Assembly: GCF_005877905.1 (NCBI RefSeq)
Contig: NZ_SWDV01000011.1
Span: forward strand, 124,001-188,000
Length of the DNA: 64,000 nucleotides
Reading direction: 5' to 3'
From: Pseudomonas nicosulfuronedens
Lineage (GTDB): Bacteria; Pseudomonadota; Gammaproteobacteria; Pseudomonadales; Pseudomonadaceae
Shown here: positions 28,582 through 36,684 of the stretch, piece after piece
Numbering within the stretch: the first letter of the stretch is position 1
How the letters are laid out: every line of letters begins with the position of its first letter
Notes under the pieces: generated by a model
Database searches by the model: none
Told to the model about the DNA's origin: nothing
What the model saw: only the letters and a program-made list of their open reading frames with translations
Made by a program: the position numbers and the translations under genes

Positions 28582-29680
28582 CGCAGCGGTTGCGTCCGCT
28601 GCGTTTCGCACGGTAGAGCGCCTGGTCGGCCCGTTGCAAGGCCTCGTCGAGATCATCGTCGGCGTCGAGCAGCGTCATACCCGCCGAGAGGCTGAGCACT
28701 TCAATGTTCACCCCCACCGGCTCCGCCGCCGAATAGGCCAGCCGCAGGCGTTCACAGCAGGTGGTCAGGCGATCGGCATCGGCGTTGGGCAGCAGCAGGA
28801 CGAACTCCTCGCCGCCATAACGCGCCAGCACGTCGCCTTCGCGCAGGCAGGCCCGAGCCACAGCCGCGAAGGTCTGCAGTACACGGTCACCGGCGGCGTG
28901 GCCGTGAACGTCGTTGATCCGCTTGAAGTGATCCAGGTCGATCAGCGCCAGGCCGTGGCGCTGGCCATCACGCATTTCTTCCAGCGCACGGCCGGCCAGA
29001 CGAATGAAGTGCCGGCGATTGAACAGCCCGGTGAGTTCGTCGGTCGCCACCAGGTCCTCCAGCTGGCGCATCATGCCGCGCAGGGTGTCCTGGTGAGCCT
29101 GCAGCGCATACCGGCGCTGGCGCATGCGTTGGCGCAGCGACTGCACGTAGCCGGCAAACAGGCTCAGCCAGGTGAGCACGATGAACAGCACCAGCAACTG
29201 CAGCACGGCCTGGGCCGGCAGTTGCAGGCGCTGCTGGAAGGCTTCGTGGAGGTTCAGGCCGGCAAAGGCAATGAACGCCAGTGCGGCGCAACGGGCAAAT
29301 ACCCGTGGCTGCAACTGGAACACGCCGAACAGCAGGATCAGCACGTAGAGCACCATCAGCGTGCCGCGTGCAGTATCGACGTTGGCCAGGAACAGGGTAT
29401 TCCAGACCACTGCCACCAGCACCTGCGGCTCGGTCATGCTCGGGTCGGTGAAACGCTGGTTGCGCCCGCTGAAGAACAGCCAGGCGAACACCAGCTGACT
29501 GCCGGCGACCAGCAGCGTGCACGTCAGGGCAAAGCTGACGGGGGCGCGGTAGAACTCGCCGAACACGGCCAACCACAACAACAGAAGCGCCAGCGCATAG
29601 GTCCCGAGGGCCATGCCGAATCGCCTGATGAGTAGTTTTTGTAAGGCGTGCTGCTTCAGAGGTGGTTTCAGCGTGCTCAT
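28553..29680 (-). CDS. sadC: SadC-type membrane diguanylate cyclase
   Basis: Makes c-di-GMP from two GTP. The 375-residue protein has about six N-terminal hydrophobic segments (residues 20-180), a short coiled linker, and a GGDEF domain with the active-site motif GGEEF at 289-293 and an intact allosteric I-site RxxD at 280-283, five residues upstream. It therefore looks active and product-inhibited. Its place between the ferredoxin reductase and fumarase matches sadC (PA4332), which promotes attachment in P. aeruginosa. GGAG precedes the ATG. It is divergent from fumarase. Confidence 0.88.
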   Translation of the reverse strand: MSTLKPPLKQHALQKLLIRRFGMALGTYALALLLLWLAVFGEFYRAPVSFALTCTLLVAGSQLVFAWLFFSGRNQRFTDPSMTEPQVLVAVVWNTLFLANVDTARGTLMVLYVLILLFGVFQLQPRVFARCAALAFIAFAGLNLHEAFQQRLQLPAQAVLQLLVLFIVLTWLSLFAGYVQSLRQRMRQRRYALQAHQDTLRGMMRQLEDLVATDELTGLFNRRHFIRLAGRALEEMRDGQRHGLALIDLDHFKRINDVHGHAAGDRVLQTFAAVARACLREGDVLARYGGEEFVLLLPNADADRLTTCCERLRLAYSAAEPVGVNIEVLSLSAGMTLLDADDDLDEALQRADQALYRAKRSGRNRCDAAWEWTRA

Positions 29681-29835
29681 GGGGCTCCGTCCCGTAATGG
29701 CACCTGGCCTTCACTCTACTATCAAAGCGCCTCAGTGCCTAGCCGATCGGAATGTGGGCAGCCGTTACCAGGAGCAGAGCCCATCTGGGACCAAGGTCGG
29801 ATCACTGGCAAGTGCGCGGCAAGCGACCTCAGCGC

Positions 29836-29841
29836 TATACT
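29836..29841 (+). promoter_or_regulatory. Candidate -10 element upstream of fumarase
   Basis: GCTATACTAT contains the TATACT hexamer and also matches the extended CTATACT -10 favoured by RpoS. No good TTGACA-like -35 is found 16-18 bp upstream, in keeping with an RpoS-type promoter. The leader to the ATG would be about 90 nt. Confidence 0.35.
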
Positions 29842-29933
29842 ATGGCGCCTTTTTTCGCCGCAGCCGTGTCGGCGAACCCCTGATGTAACAGGCTAGAAGC
29901 CTGTCTTACCCCGCCTGAAGAGGACCGTGCTCC

Positions 29934-31457
29934 ATGGCCGTGATCAAGCAAGACGACCTGATCCAGAGCGTCGCCGATGCCCTGCAGTTCATCTCCTACT
30001 ACCACCCGGTTGATTTCATCCAGGCCATGCATGAGGCCTACCTGCGCGAAGAATCGCCGGCTGCCCGGGACTCGATGGCGCAGATCCTGATCAACTCGCG
30101 CATGTGCGCCACCGGCCACCGCCCGATCTGCCAGGACACCGGTATCGTCACCGTGTTCGTCCGCGTCGGCATGGACGTGAGCTGGGCCGGCGCCACCATG
30201 AGCGTCGACGACATGATCAACGAAGGCGTACGTCGCGCCTACAACCTGCCGGAAAACGTCCTGCGCGCCTCCATCCTGGCCGACCCGGCCGGCGCGCGTA
30301 AGAACACCAAGGACAACACCCCGGCGGTGATCCACTACTCCATCGTCCCCGGCAACACCGTGGAAGTGGACGTCGCGGCCAAGGGCGGCGGCTCCGAGAA
30401 CAAGTCGAAGATGGCCATGCTCAACCCGTCCGACTCCATCGTCGACTGGGTGCTGAAGACCGTTCCGACCATGGGTGCCGGCTGGTGCCCGCCGGGCATG
30501 CTCGGCATCGGCATCGGCGGTACCGCCGAGAAAGCCGCGGTGATGGCGAAGGAAGTCCTGATGGACGAAATCGACATCCACGAACTGAAGGCCCGCGGCC
30601 CGCAGAACAAGATCGAGGAAATGCGCCTCGAGCTGTTCGAGAAGGTCAACCAGCTGGGCATCGGCGCCCAGGGCCTGGGCGGCCTGACCACCGTGCTCGA
30701 CGTGAAGATCATGGACTACCCGACCCACGCCGCCTCGCTGCCGGTCTGCATGATCCCCAACTGCGCCGCCACCCGCCACGCGCACTTCGTGCTCGACGGT
30801 TCCGGCCCGGCCGAACTGGAAGCGCCGTCCCTGGACGCCTACCCGGAAATCGTCTGGGAAGCCGGCCCGTCCGCGCGCCGCGTCAACCTCGACAGCATCA
30901 CCCCGGAAGAAGTGCAGAGCTGGAAGCCGGGCGAGACCATCCTGCTCAACGGCAAGATGCTCACCGGCCGCGACGCCGCGCACAAGCGCATGGTCGACAT
31001 GCTGAACAAGGGCGAAGAGCTGCCGGTGGACCTCAAGGGTCGCTTCATCTACTACGTCGGCCCGGTCGATCCGGTCGGTGACGAAGTGGTTGGCCCGGCT
31101 GGCCCGACCACCGCGACCCGCATGGACAAGTTCACCCGCCAGATCCTCGAGCAGACCGGTCTGCTGGGCATGATCGGCAAGTCCGAGCGCGGCCCCATCG
31201 CCATCGAAGCGATCAAGGACAACAAGGCCGTCTACCTGATGGCCGTGGGCGGCGCCGCCTACCTGGTCGCCCAGGCGATCAAGAAGTCCAAGGTCCTGGC
31301 CTTCGCCGAACTGGGCATGGAAGCGATCTACGAGTTCGAAGTCAAAGACATGCCGGTGACCGTTGCGGTCGACACCAACGGCGAGTCGGTGCACATCACC
31401 GGTCCGGCCATCTGGCAGAAGAAGATCGCCGAGAACCTGGCGGTGGAAGTGCAGTAA
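29934..31457 (+). CDS. fumA: Class I fumarate hydratase (4Fe-4S)
   Basis: Interconverts fumarate and malate in the TCA cycle using an oxygen-sensitive 4Fe-4S cluster. The 507-residue protein has the N-terminal α-domain blocks (RPICQDTGIVTVFV, with the first cluster Cys; MGAGWCPPGMLGIGIGGTAEKA, LPVCMIPNCAATRHAHF) and the C-terminal β-domain (HKRMVDML, YYVGPVDPVGDEVVGPAGPTTATRMD). Full-length single-chain class I type. It is followed by a clear terminator and divergent from the cyclase gene. Confidence 0.95.
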   Translation: MAVIKQDDLIQSVADALQFISYYHPVDFIQAMHEAYLREESPAARDSMAQILINSRMCATGHRPICQDTGIVTVFVRVGMDVSWAGATMSVDDMINEGVRRAYNLPENVLRASILADPAGARKNTKDNTPAVIHYSIVPGNTVEVDVAAKGGGSENKSKMAMLNPSDSIVDWVLKTVPTMGAGWCPPGMLGIGIGGTAEKAAVMAKEVLMDEIDIHELKARGPQNKIEEMRLELFEKVNQLGIGAQGLGGLTTVLDVKIMDYPTHAASLPVCMIPNCAATRHAHFVLDGSGPAELEAPSLDAYPEIVWEAGPSARRVNLDSITPEEVQSWKPGETILLNGKMLTGRDAAHKRMVDMLNKGEELPVDLKGRFIYYVGPVDPVGDEVVGPAGPTTATRMDKFTRQILEQTGLLGMIGKSERGPIAIEAIKDNKAVYLMAVGGAAYLVAQAIKKSKVLAFAELGMEAIYEFEVKDMPVTVAVDTNGESVHITGPAIWQKKIAENLAVEVQ

Positions 31458-31477
31458 TCACTGCGTGACCGCTCCCT

Positions 31478-31508
31478 GAAAAAGCCCGGCCCTGTGCCGG
31501 GCTTTTTC
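31478..31508. terminator. Intrinsic terminator after fumarase
   Basis: AAAAAGCCCGGC and GCCGGGCTTTTT flank a CCTGT loop. T-runs on both strands make it bidirectional, serving fumarase and the convergent minus-strand gene ending at 31522. Confidence 0.92.
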
Positions 31509-31521
31509 ATGCTCGCTAGAC

Positions 31522-32022
31522 TCAGAGCAAGGTTTCCAGGCTCGACTGGATGGCCTCGGTACGTTCTTCGATCTGCTCGGCCGCTGATGCCGGCTTGAAG
31601 TTGATGTTCAGCACACCCGACTCCAGTGCCACTTTGCTGTGGTAATCGCTCGTCGAAGCCTGGCTGGCGTCATAGCGGACAACGACTCGCTTCAGCTTGC
31701 CCTGCACTGCCTGCCGCCCCTGGTCATAGGAAGTCAGCATTTCCAGTGCCTCGGCCAACGGTACGAAGTACACGTTGGTCCAATAATCCTCGGCTGCGTA
31801 ATGAGCGGCCTGCCCCGGCAGGGCGATACTCTCCCAGTCCACTTCGACGGGGACGGCAAAACCGGCGGACTCATGGATGTCGCGCAACTGCTCGATGAAG
31901 GCATTCTGCTGATAGGCCACGATGGCCTCACGCTCCGCGGAGTTGGGCTCAGCGATCGATAGCCCGACAATGCCTCCCGCCAGCAGAGCTGAGAGGAGCA
32001 ATGAGCGGATACTGGATGACAT
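31522..32022 (-). CDS. Exported protein of unknown function
   Basis: The 166-residue product has a signal peptide (SSSIRSLLLSALLAGGIVGLSIA, then EPNSAERE). The mature part, including EVDWESIALPGQAAHYAAEDYWTNVYFVPLAEALEML, has no domain I recognise. GGGAG lies 6 nt before the chosen ATG; a longer frame upstream lacks a site. It is probably periplasmic. It does not clearly share a transcript with the ribbon-helix-helix gene 96 bp upstream. Confidence 0.7.
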   Translation of the reverse strand: MSSSIRSLLLSALLAGGIVGLSIAEPNSAEREAIVAYQQNAFIEQLRDIHESAGFAVPVEVDWESIALPGQAAHYAAEDYWTNVYFVPLAEALEMLTSYDQGRQAVQGKLKRVVVRYDASQASTSDYHSKVALESGVLNINFKPASAAEQIEERTEAIQSSLETLL

Positions 32023-32118
32023 GGGAAACTCCCGGAAACTGGCAACGCAGCAGTCTAGGAAGACCGCGCCAGCTTCCGGGATCGGACTATTCGGCAATCA
32101 CCGTGCGAGGAAGCTGAA

Positions 32119-32424
32119 TCAGGACGCGCTGCGCGTCACCAGACTCAGCTCCGTCACCTTGTCACGGCGCTGCGCCAGGAAGCGCGTGCAGCTCACCCGC
32201 AGGAAGGAAGCGAAGTTCACCACCTCCCCGCGGTAATCCATCACCTCGTCGTAGAGCTTGGTGATCAGCTGGTTGGTGGTCATGCCGTCCACCTCGGCAA
32301 TCTCGCGCAGGATGTCCCAGAACTGGTTCTCCAGGCGCAGCGTGGTGACCACGCCACGGATACGCAGCGAGCGGGAGCGCGACTCGTAGAGAATCGGGTC
32401 GGCCTTGACGTAGAGTTCGCACAT
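32119..32424 (-). CDS. Ribbon-helix-helix domain protein
   Basis: A 101-residue protein with a single ribbon-helix-helix (RHH_4-like) fold: the β strand TTLRLENQFWDILREIAEVDGMTTNQLITKLYDEVM in pieces matches the family in order. RHH proteins bind DNA as dimers, although this subfamily is often found alone, without a toxin. Here no toxin is encoded next to it. GGAG lies 9 nt before the ATG. It follows the DJ-1 gene by 33 bp on the same strand, so the two may be co-transcribed. Confidence 0.8.
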   Translation of the reverse strand: MCELYVKADPILYESRSRSLRIRGVVTTLRLENQFWDILREIAEVDGMTTNQLITKLYDEVMDYRGEVVNFASFLRVSCTRFLAQRRDKVTELSLVTRSAS

Positions 32425-32457
32425 GAACGGCTTCTCCAGCTTCGATGTCGGGCCAGT

Positions 32458-33039
32458 CTACAGGCTGATCTTCGTACCCAGTACCTCGAGGAACTTCGCC
32501 AGCCACGCCGGGTGCGCCGGCCAGGCCGGGGCGGTAACCAGGTTGCCATCGACATGGGCCGCGTCCACGGGGATGTCCACGTACTCGCCACCGGCCAGGG
32601 TCACTTCCGGGCCGCAGGCCGGATAGGCGCTGCAGGAGCGGCCCTTGAGCACGCCGGCAGCAGCCAGCAGCTGGGCACCGTGGCAAACGGCGGCGATGGG
32701 CTTCTTCGCCGCGTCGAAGGCTTTCACCAGCTCGATCACTTTCGTATTCAGGCGCAAGTATTCCGGAGCTCGGCCGCCGGGAATCAGCAGTGCGTCGTAG
32801 TCTTCGGCGCGCACATCGGCGAAGTTGGCGTTGAGGGCGAAGTTGTGACCCGGCTTCTCGCTGTAGGTCTGGTCGCCTTCGAAATCGTGGATGGCGGTGC
32901 GGATGCTCTGGCCGGCCTTCTTGTCCGGGCAGACCGCATGGACGGTGTGTCCGACCATCAGCAGGGCCTGGAACGGCACCATGGTTTCGTAGTCTTCGGC
33001 GTAGTCGCCGACCAGCATCAGGATCTTCTTCGCGGCCAT
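32458..33039 (-). CDS. DJ-1/PfpI family protein
   Basis: The 193-residue protein has the DJ-1/PfpI glutamine-amidotransferase-like fold: [22 protein letters not shown] with Glu18, [15 protein letters not shown], and the nucleophile elbow [10 protein letters not shown] with Cys119-His120. Members act as proteases, glyoxalases/deglycases or chaperones, often against reactive carbonyl stress. Which activity applies here is unknown. I start at an ATG eleven codons inside the longest frame. It is divergent from a LysR regulator. Confidence 0.9.
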   Translation of the reverse strand: MAAKKILMLVGDYAEDYETMVPFQALLMVGHTVHAVCPDKKAGQSIRTAIHDFEGDQTYSEKPGHNFALNANFADVRAEDYDALLIPGGRAPEYLRLNTKVIELVKAFDAAKKPIAAVCHGAQLLAAAGVLKGRSCSAYPACGPEVTLAGGEYVDIPVDAAHVDGNLVTAPAWPAHPAWLAKFLEVLGTKISL

Positions 33040-33305
33040 CTGGGCATCCTCCCGGCAGGGCCCGGCCAAGGTGGCCGGGCATGCGGGAGAGCTTAGTCAG
33101 TCGCGCGGGCAGCGGGTATTACGCCGCTACTACACGGCCACGCGCTCGAAAGCCGGCGACTCCACCCAGGGCCCTGCACCATTGCAAGTCAAAGTGTCCC
33201 GACACAACTCAGGAAGCGCCAGACAAACACATGTTCCGCTACCGGCAGCACAGCTAGAATCGGCAAAAAATCCGCGCCTCACGCGCCCCTCCGGATGGCC
33301 CCGCC

Positions 33306-34181
33306 ATGCGTAATCTGCCGCCCTTGACCATGCTCCGCGTTTTCGAAGAAGTGGCCCACCACCGCAGTTTCAATCGTGCGGCCGAGGCCTTGAACGTCAC
33401 CCAGGGAGCCGTCAGCCGGCAGATCAAGCAACTGGAGGAATACCTCGGAATCAGCCTTTTCCTACGCACCCCCCGTGGCCTGACCCTGACCGAAGCCGGT
33501 AGCGCCCTCGCCCCGCACCTTGGCGAGGCCTTCGACCAGATGGAGCGCGCCCTGCAGGCCGTGCGCGTACCGAACCTGCGCCAACGCCTGCGCATCCTCG
33601 CACCACCGACCTGGGGTACCCGCTGGCTATCGCCGCGGCTGCGCAGCTTCCTCAAGCGCTATCCGGACATCAGCCTGAGCATCACCAACCAGCAGGGCGA
33701 CGACAGCGCCGGCGAACTGGATTGCCGCATCCGCTTCGGTCTGGAGCAGGCCACCCACTGCCATAGCGAGCTGCTGGTGATGGAGCGCCACATCGCCGTG
33801 GCGAGCCCGGAGCTGTTCGACGGCGAACGACCGCCAGAACTGCATGACCATCCGCTGCTGCACATCCTGCACGAGGGCAAGCGCCTGCGGGTCTGGGAAA
33901 ACTGGCTCGAAGCAGTTGGCCGCAACGACGTCGATGCCGCCAGCGGAATCGAGTTCAGCACCCTCGACCAGGTCATCCACACAGCTCTGGCCGGGGGCGG
34001 TCTTGCAGTGATCGACCGTCAGATGATCGAAAGAGAATTGGCCAATGGCAGCCTCCTGCCCATCACTCCGGTCGAGGTGGTCGGCCCCTACGGCTACTGG
34101 CTGGATATCGCCACTGACAAGATGGGACTGTCGAAGGTGGAGCGATTTCAGCACTGGCTGAATGTGGAACGTAACCCATGA
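33306..34181 (+). CDS. LysR-family regulator (GcvA-like)
   Basis: The 291-residue protein begins MRNLPPLTMLRVFEEVAHHRSFNRAAEALNVTQGAVSRQIKQLEEYLGISLFLRTPRGLTLTEAG in pieces, the LTTR winged helix of the GcvA/AmpR-type group, followed by a periplasmic-binding-like effector domain. A region of 266 bp separates it from the divergent DJ-1 gene, so one target could be that promoter. The regulated genes and the ligand are unknown. A pair of hairpins sits downstream of the stop. Confidence 0.88.
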   Translation: MRNLPPLTMLRVFEEVAHHRSFNRAAEALNVTQGAVSRQIKQLEEYLGISLFLRTPRGLTLTEAGSALAPHLGEAFDQMERALQAVRVPNLRQRLRILAPPTWGTRWLSPRLRSFLKRYPDISLSITNQQGDDSAGELDCRIRFGLEQATHCHSELLVMERHIAVASPELFDGERPPELHDHPLLHILHEGKRLRVWENWLEAVGRNDVDAASGIEFSTLDQVIHTALAGGGLAVIDRQMIERELANGSLLPITPVEVVGPYGYWLDIATDKMGLSKVERFQHWLNVERNP

Positions 34182-34199
34182 GATATCTTTCGCCAGAAT

Positions 34200-34286
34200 A
34201 AAAAAGCCAGGTCCTGACTCACGGAATAACCAGGACCTGGCTCAAGGCAGAGGCAGGAGTACGGAGCCCCTCGATCAGCCTCTGCC
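34200..34286 (-). ncRNA. Candidate minus-strand sRNA ending in an intrinsic terminator
   Basis: On the minus strand a hairpin with arms GGCAGAGGC and GCCTCTGCC (34246-34286) is followed by a second, perfect 12-bp hairpin AGCCAGGTCCTG/CAGGACCTGGCT (34205-34242) and a run of six T (34200-34205). No minus-strand gene with a credible product precedes it, so the terminator may end a small RNA of about 90-200 nt whose promoter lies between about 34290 and 34460. Alternatively it could work as a decayed 3' UTR. The rest of 34182-34486 shows nothing else. Confidence 0.45.
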
Positions 34287-34486
34287 GCATACCCCGATCG
34301 GCGTGCGCCCCATTCTTGACGCGGCGACAGGACCCGGACTACCAGAAGCGTCCTAGAGTCTGCCGCGACATTTCCTGTACTCATCGCCCCCCGCAGCAGC
34401 CTCGGAAACTTCCCCTTAACCTCGGAAACCCGGCGTGCCAATGAAGGCGCGCCTGCCATAGATCCCCATCTTCGAGGTACAGATCA

Positions 34487-34942
34487 ATGAAACCAGCAAC
34501 ATCCTGGCTCGCCGGTGCCCTGCTCGCCCTCTCCCTCAGCGCTTGTGCAACGGTGGATGCCAACGACGGCGGGCCCGGCGAGGTGGAAATCCGTACCGGC
34601 CGCATCGAGCAAATTACCCTGACGCAGATGCAGACCAACCACGACAGCGGCGTGGGTGCCGTGCTCGGCGGCGTCGGCGGCGCCGCGCTGGGCAGCCTGG
34701 TTGGCCGCGGCACGGGCCGGGATGTGGCGATGGTTGCCGGCGCTCTGGGCGGGGCGTTGAGTGGCAACTACGAGGAAAAGAAACACTACGACCAACCCAG
34801 GGAAGCCCAGCAGATCATCGTACGCATGCGTAGCGGAGTGCTGGTTTCGGTGACCCAGCCGGTCAACCCCAGCCTCGGTCAGGGTATGGCGGTGTACATC
34901 GAGGGGAGTGGCAACGGCGCGCGTGTAGTGCCCCAGAGCTGA
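34487..34942 (+). CDS. Glycine-zipper outer-membrane lipoprotein (SlyB-like)
   Basis: The 151-residue precursor has a signal peptide with lipobox LSAC (Cys20). The mature protein contains a glycine-zipper 2TM domain (VLGGVGGAALGSLVGRGTGRDVAMVAGALGGALSG in pieces) and a β-strand C-terminus (IIVRMRSGVLVSVTQPVNPSLGQGM), as in the SlyB/PcpY group. These lipoproteins stabilise the outer membrane and are often stress-induced. It is convergent with the CsrA-like gene and followed by a strong hairpin. Confidence 0.88.
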   Translation: MKPATSWLAGALLALSLSACATVDANDGGPGEVEIRTGRIEQITLTQMQTNHDSGVGAVLGGVGGAALGSLVGRGTGRDVAMVAGALGGALSGNYEEKKHYDQPREAQQIIVRMRSGVLVSVTQPVNPSLGQGMAVYIEGSGNGARVVPQS

Positions 34943-34946
34943 TAAC

Positions 34947-34978
34947 CAGAGGCGCCTTTCTTCCGAGAGGCGCCTCTG
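34947..34978. terminator. Hairpin between the SlyB-like and CsrA-like genes
   Basis: Perfect 10-bp arms CAGAGGCGCC and GGCGCCTCTG surround a 12-nt loop between the two convergent genes. It lies 5 bp after the stop of the SlyB-like gene and 12 bp beyond the stop of the CsrA-like gene. Neither strand has a good T-run, so termination efficiency is uncertain. Confidence 0.55.
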
Positions 34979-34989
34979 CTGCCAAGTCA

Positions 34990-35238
34990 TCAGGCGCTGG
35001 GAAGTTTCGGCTTGTCGATCAACTCGTTGCGCAACACCTCGATGCAGCGAGGAGCGCGAATCGAAAGACGCACCATCACACCCTTCATCGGCGTCCGGGA
35101 AAGCGACGTGTAAACGCCATCGACCCGTACCGCCAACCCCTCGCCCCGCACTGCTGCAAGGATTTCCTCATCGCTCACATCGTCGCCACAGAAGATCCGA
35201 AGCTCCTCCCCTGGGCGACGTGATAATGCCAAGGCCAC
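34990..35238 (-). CDS. Atypical CsrA/RsmN-like RNA-binding protein
   Basis: The 82-residue protein reads as a CsrA fold with an insertion. The N-terminus has LALSRRPGEELRI (β1, with the Arg-Arg and Gly-Glu of CsrA), then an inserted helix DVSDEEILAAVRGEG, then VRLSIRAPRCIEVLRNEL, matching the CsrA end VRIGVNAPKEVAVHREEI, including the RNA-contacting Arg. P. aeruginosa RsmN/RsmF has the same kind of insert, from memory; here the loop before the last block is about seven residues longer. It starts at a GTG with GGGAG 8 nt upstream, 21 bp after the RND outer-membrane gene, so probably in its operon. CsrA proteins repress or stabilise mRNAs at GGA sites. Confidence 0.75.
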   Translation of the reverse strand: MALALSRRPGEELRIFCGDDVSDEEILAAVRGEGLAVRVDGVYTSLSRTPMKGVMVRLSIRAPRCIEVLRNELIDKPKLPSA

Positions 35239-35259
35239 TGACCTGTCTCCCGTATCGTA

Positions 35260-36684
35260 TCAACGATTCACAATCGGCCCGAAAAGCAGCGACGCATCAG
35301 GGCCCACTTCGCCCCCCACAGCCAGGTACAACGTGTTGAAGGCGTTCAGCGCGGCCAACCGGCTGTTCACTTCCTGTAACTGCCCATCGAAAAGCTTTTC
35401 TTCCGACGTAGTGACATCCAGGTAGGTCGAATATCCTCCCTCGTACAAGCGACGCGCCTGCAGCGAGTATGTTTGCAGCGCGGTGACCTGCTGCTCGACC
35501 GCAGCCAACTGCGCCGCGGACTCCCGAGTGCCCACCAGCGCATCGTTCACGTCCGCCAGCGCCGATTGCACCGCGCCCTTGTAGGCGAGAACCGACTGCT
35601 GATATTCGGACTTCGCCTGGAGCACCTGCCCGGAAATGGCGCCAGCATCGAATACGGTCTGATTCAGCCCCAGGGCCAGGTTCCAGACCTTCGATGCACT
35701 CTCGAACAATTGCCCGCTCTCGCCCCGGCTGAAGCCGATCATTCCTGACAGGTTCAGGTCCGGCAGGTACAGCGCCTGTGCCGCGCCGACCATGGCATTG
35801 CTGGCGACGACGGCCTGTTCGGCTTGCAGCAGGTCGGGGCGACGCGATAGCAAGGTAGCCGGCAGGACATCCGGAGCCGTCGGGGGACGCAGAGCGGACA
35901 GGCGCTCGCTGCGCACGATGGGTCCTGGATTTCGGCCCAGCAGCACCGACAGCGAGTTCTCCGCCGAACTGATCTTCGCTCTCAAGGGCGGAATCGTCGC
36001 CTGGGTCGACCAGTAATCGTTCTGCGCCTGGCTGAGTTCGATCTGGCGAATCACCCCTCGGTCATAGCGCTTCTGGAAGATATCCAGGGCCTCCTTGCGC
36101 GCCTGCGCCGTCTGCTCCGCAATGGACAGTTGCTCATCCAGTGCCAGCAAGTTGAGGTAGCCCTCGCTGATCGAACTGGCCAGGCTCAGCGCCACGCCAC
36201 GCTGCGCATACTGCGCACCGAGCAGTTGCGCAGTGGCAGCCTCGCTCTGACGACGCAGCTTGCCCCAGAGGTCGATCTCCCAGCTGGCATTCAGGCCCGC
36301 CTGGTACTGATTGCCCACTCCATCGAACCCGGCAAGCGGCGTGTCGACAAACTGATCACTCAGCGCGCGCTTGGCTCCGCCACCTAGCCCCAACTGCGGG
36401 AACAGACCCGCTCGCACCGTGCGCAACTGGCCACGGAACTGATCGATGCGCGCGGTGGCGCGCTGCAGGTCGAGGTTCCCCCTCAAGCCCTCGTTCACCA
36501 ACGAAGTCAGGGTCGGGGAACCGAATTGCCCCCACCAGGGACCGGCGACCTCCGAGAAGGGCTCCGCCAGGTGGGTCCTATACGATGCCGGCAGGCCAAC
36601 CTCGGGTCTTTGATAGTCAGGCCCTACCATGCAGCCCGACATACTGCTCACGACCAATGCCAACAAGAGTTTCCGGGTGATCAT
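35260..36684 (-). CDS. RND efflux outer-membrane factor (NodT family)
   Basis: The 474-residue trimeric channel component of a tripartite pump. It has a lipobox MSGC (Cys18), followed by the NodT-family start MVGPDYQRPEVGLP, and the two OEP repeats (GPWWGQFGSPTLTSLVNEGLRGNLDLQRATARI in pieces, and QAEQAVVASNAMVGAAQALYLPDLNLSGMIG). The start codon shares one base with the stop codon of the transporter gene, so translation is coupled. It belongs with the adaptor and transporter just upstream. Confidence 0.93.
   Translation of the reverse strand: MITRKLLLALVVSSMSGCMVGPDYQRPEVGLPASYRTHLAEPFSEVAGPWWGQFGSPTLTSLVNEGLRGNLDLQRATARIDQFRGQLRTVRAGLFPQLGLGGGAKRALSDQFVDTPLAGFDGVGNQYQAGLNASWEIDLWGKLRRQSEAATAQLLGAQYAQRGVALSLASSISEGYLNLLALDEQLSIAEQTAQARKEALDIFQKRYDRGVIRQIELSQAQNDYWSTQATIPPLRAKISSAENSLSVLLGRNPGPIVRSERLSALRPPTAPDVLPATLLSRRPDLLQAEQAVVASNAMVGAAQALYLPDLNLSGMIGFSRGESGQLFESASKVWNLALGLNQTVFDAGAISGQVLQAKSEYQQSVLAYKGAVQSALADVNDALVGTRESAAQLAAVEQQVTALQTYSLQARRLYEGGYSTYLDVTTSEEKLFDGQLQEVNSRLAALNAFNTLYLAVGGEVGPDASLLFGPIVNR

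Noticed and set aside
29835-31394. A 519-codon minus-strand frame
   Set aside because: Antisense to the fumarase gene, rich in His, Gly and Asp, with no domain.
34148-34459. A 103-codon minus-strand frame across the hairpins near 34.2 kb
   Set aside because: It has no ribosome-binding site, random composition, and covers the terminator-like structure, so it is not a credible gene.
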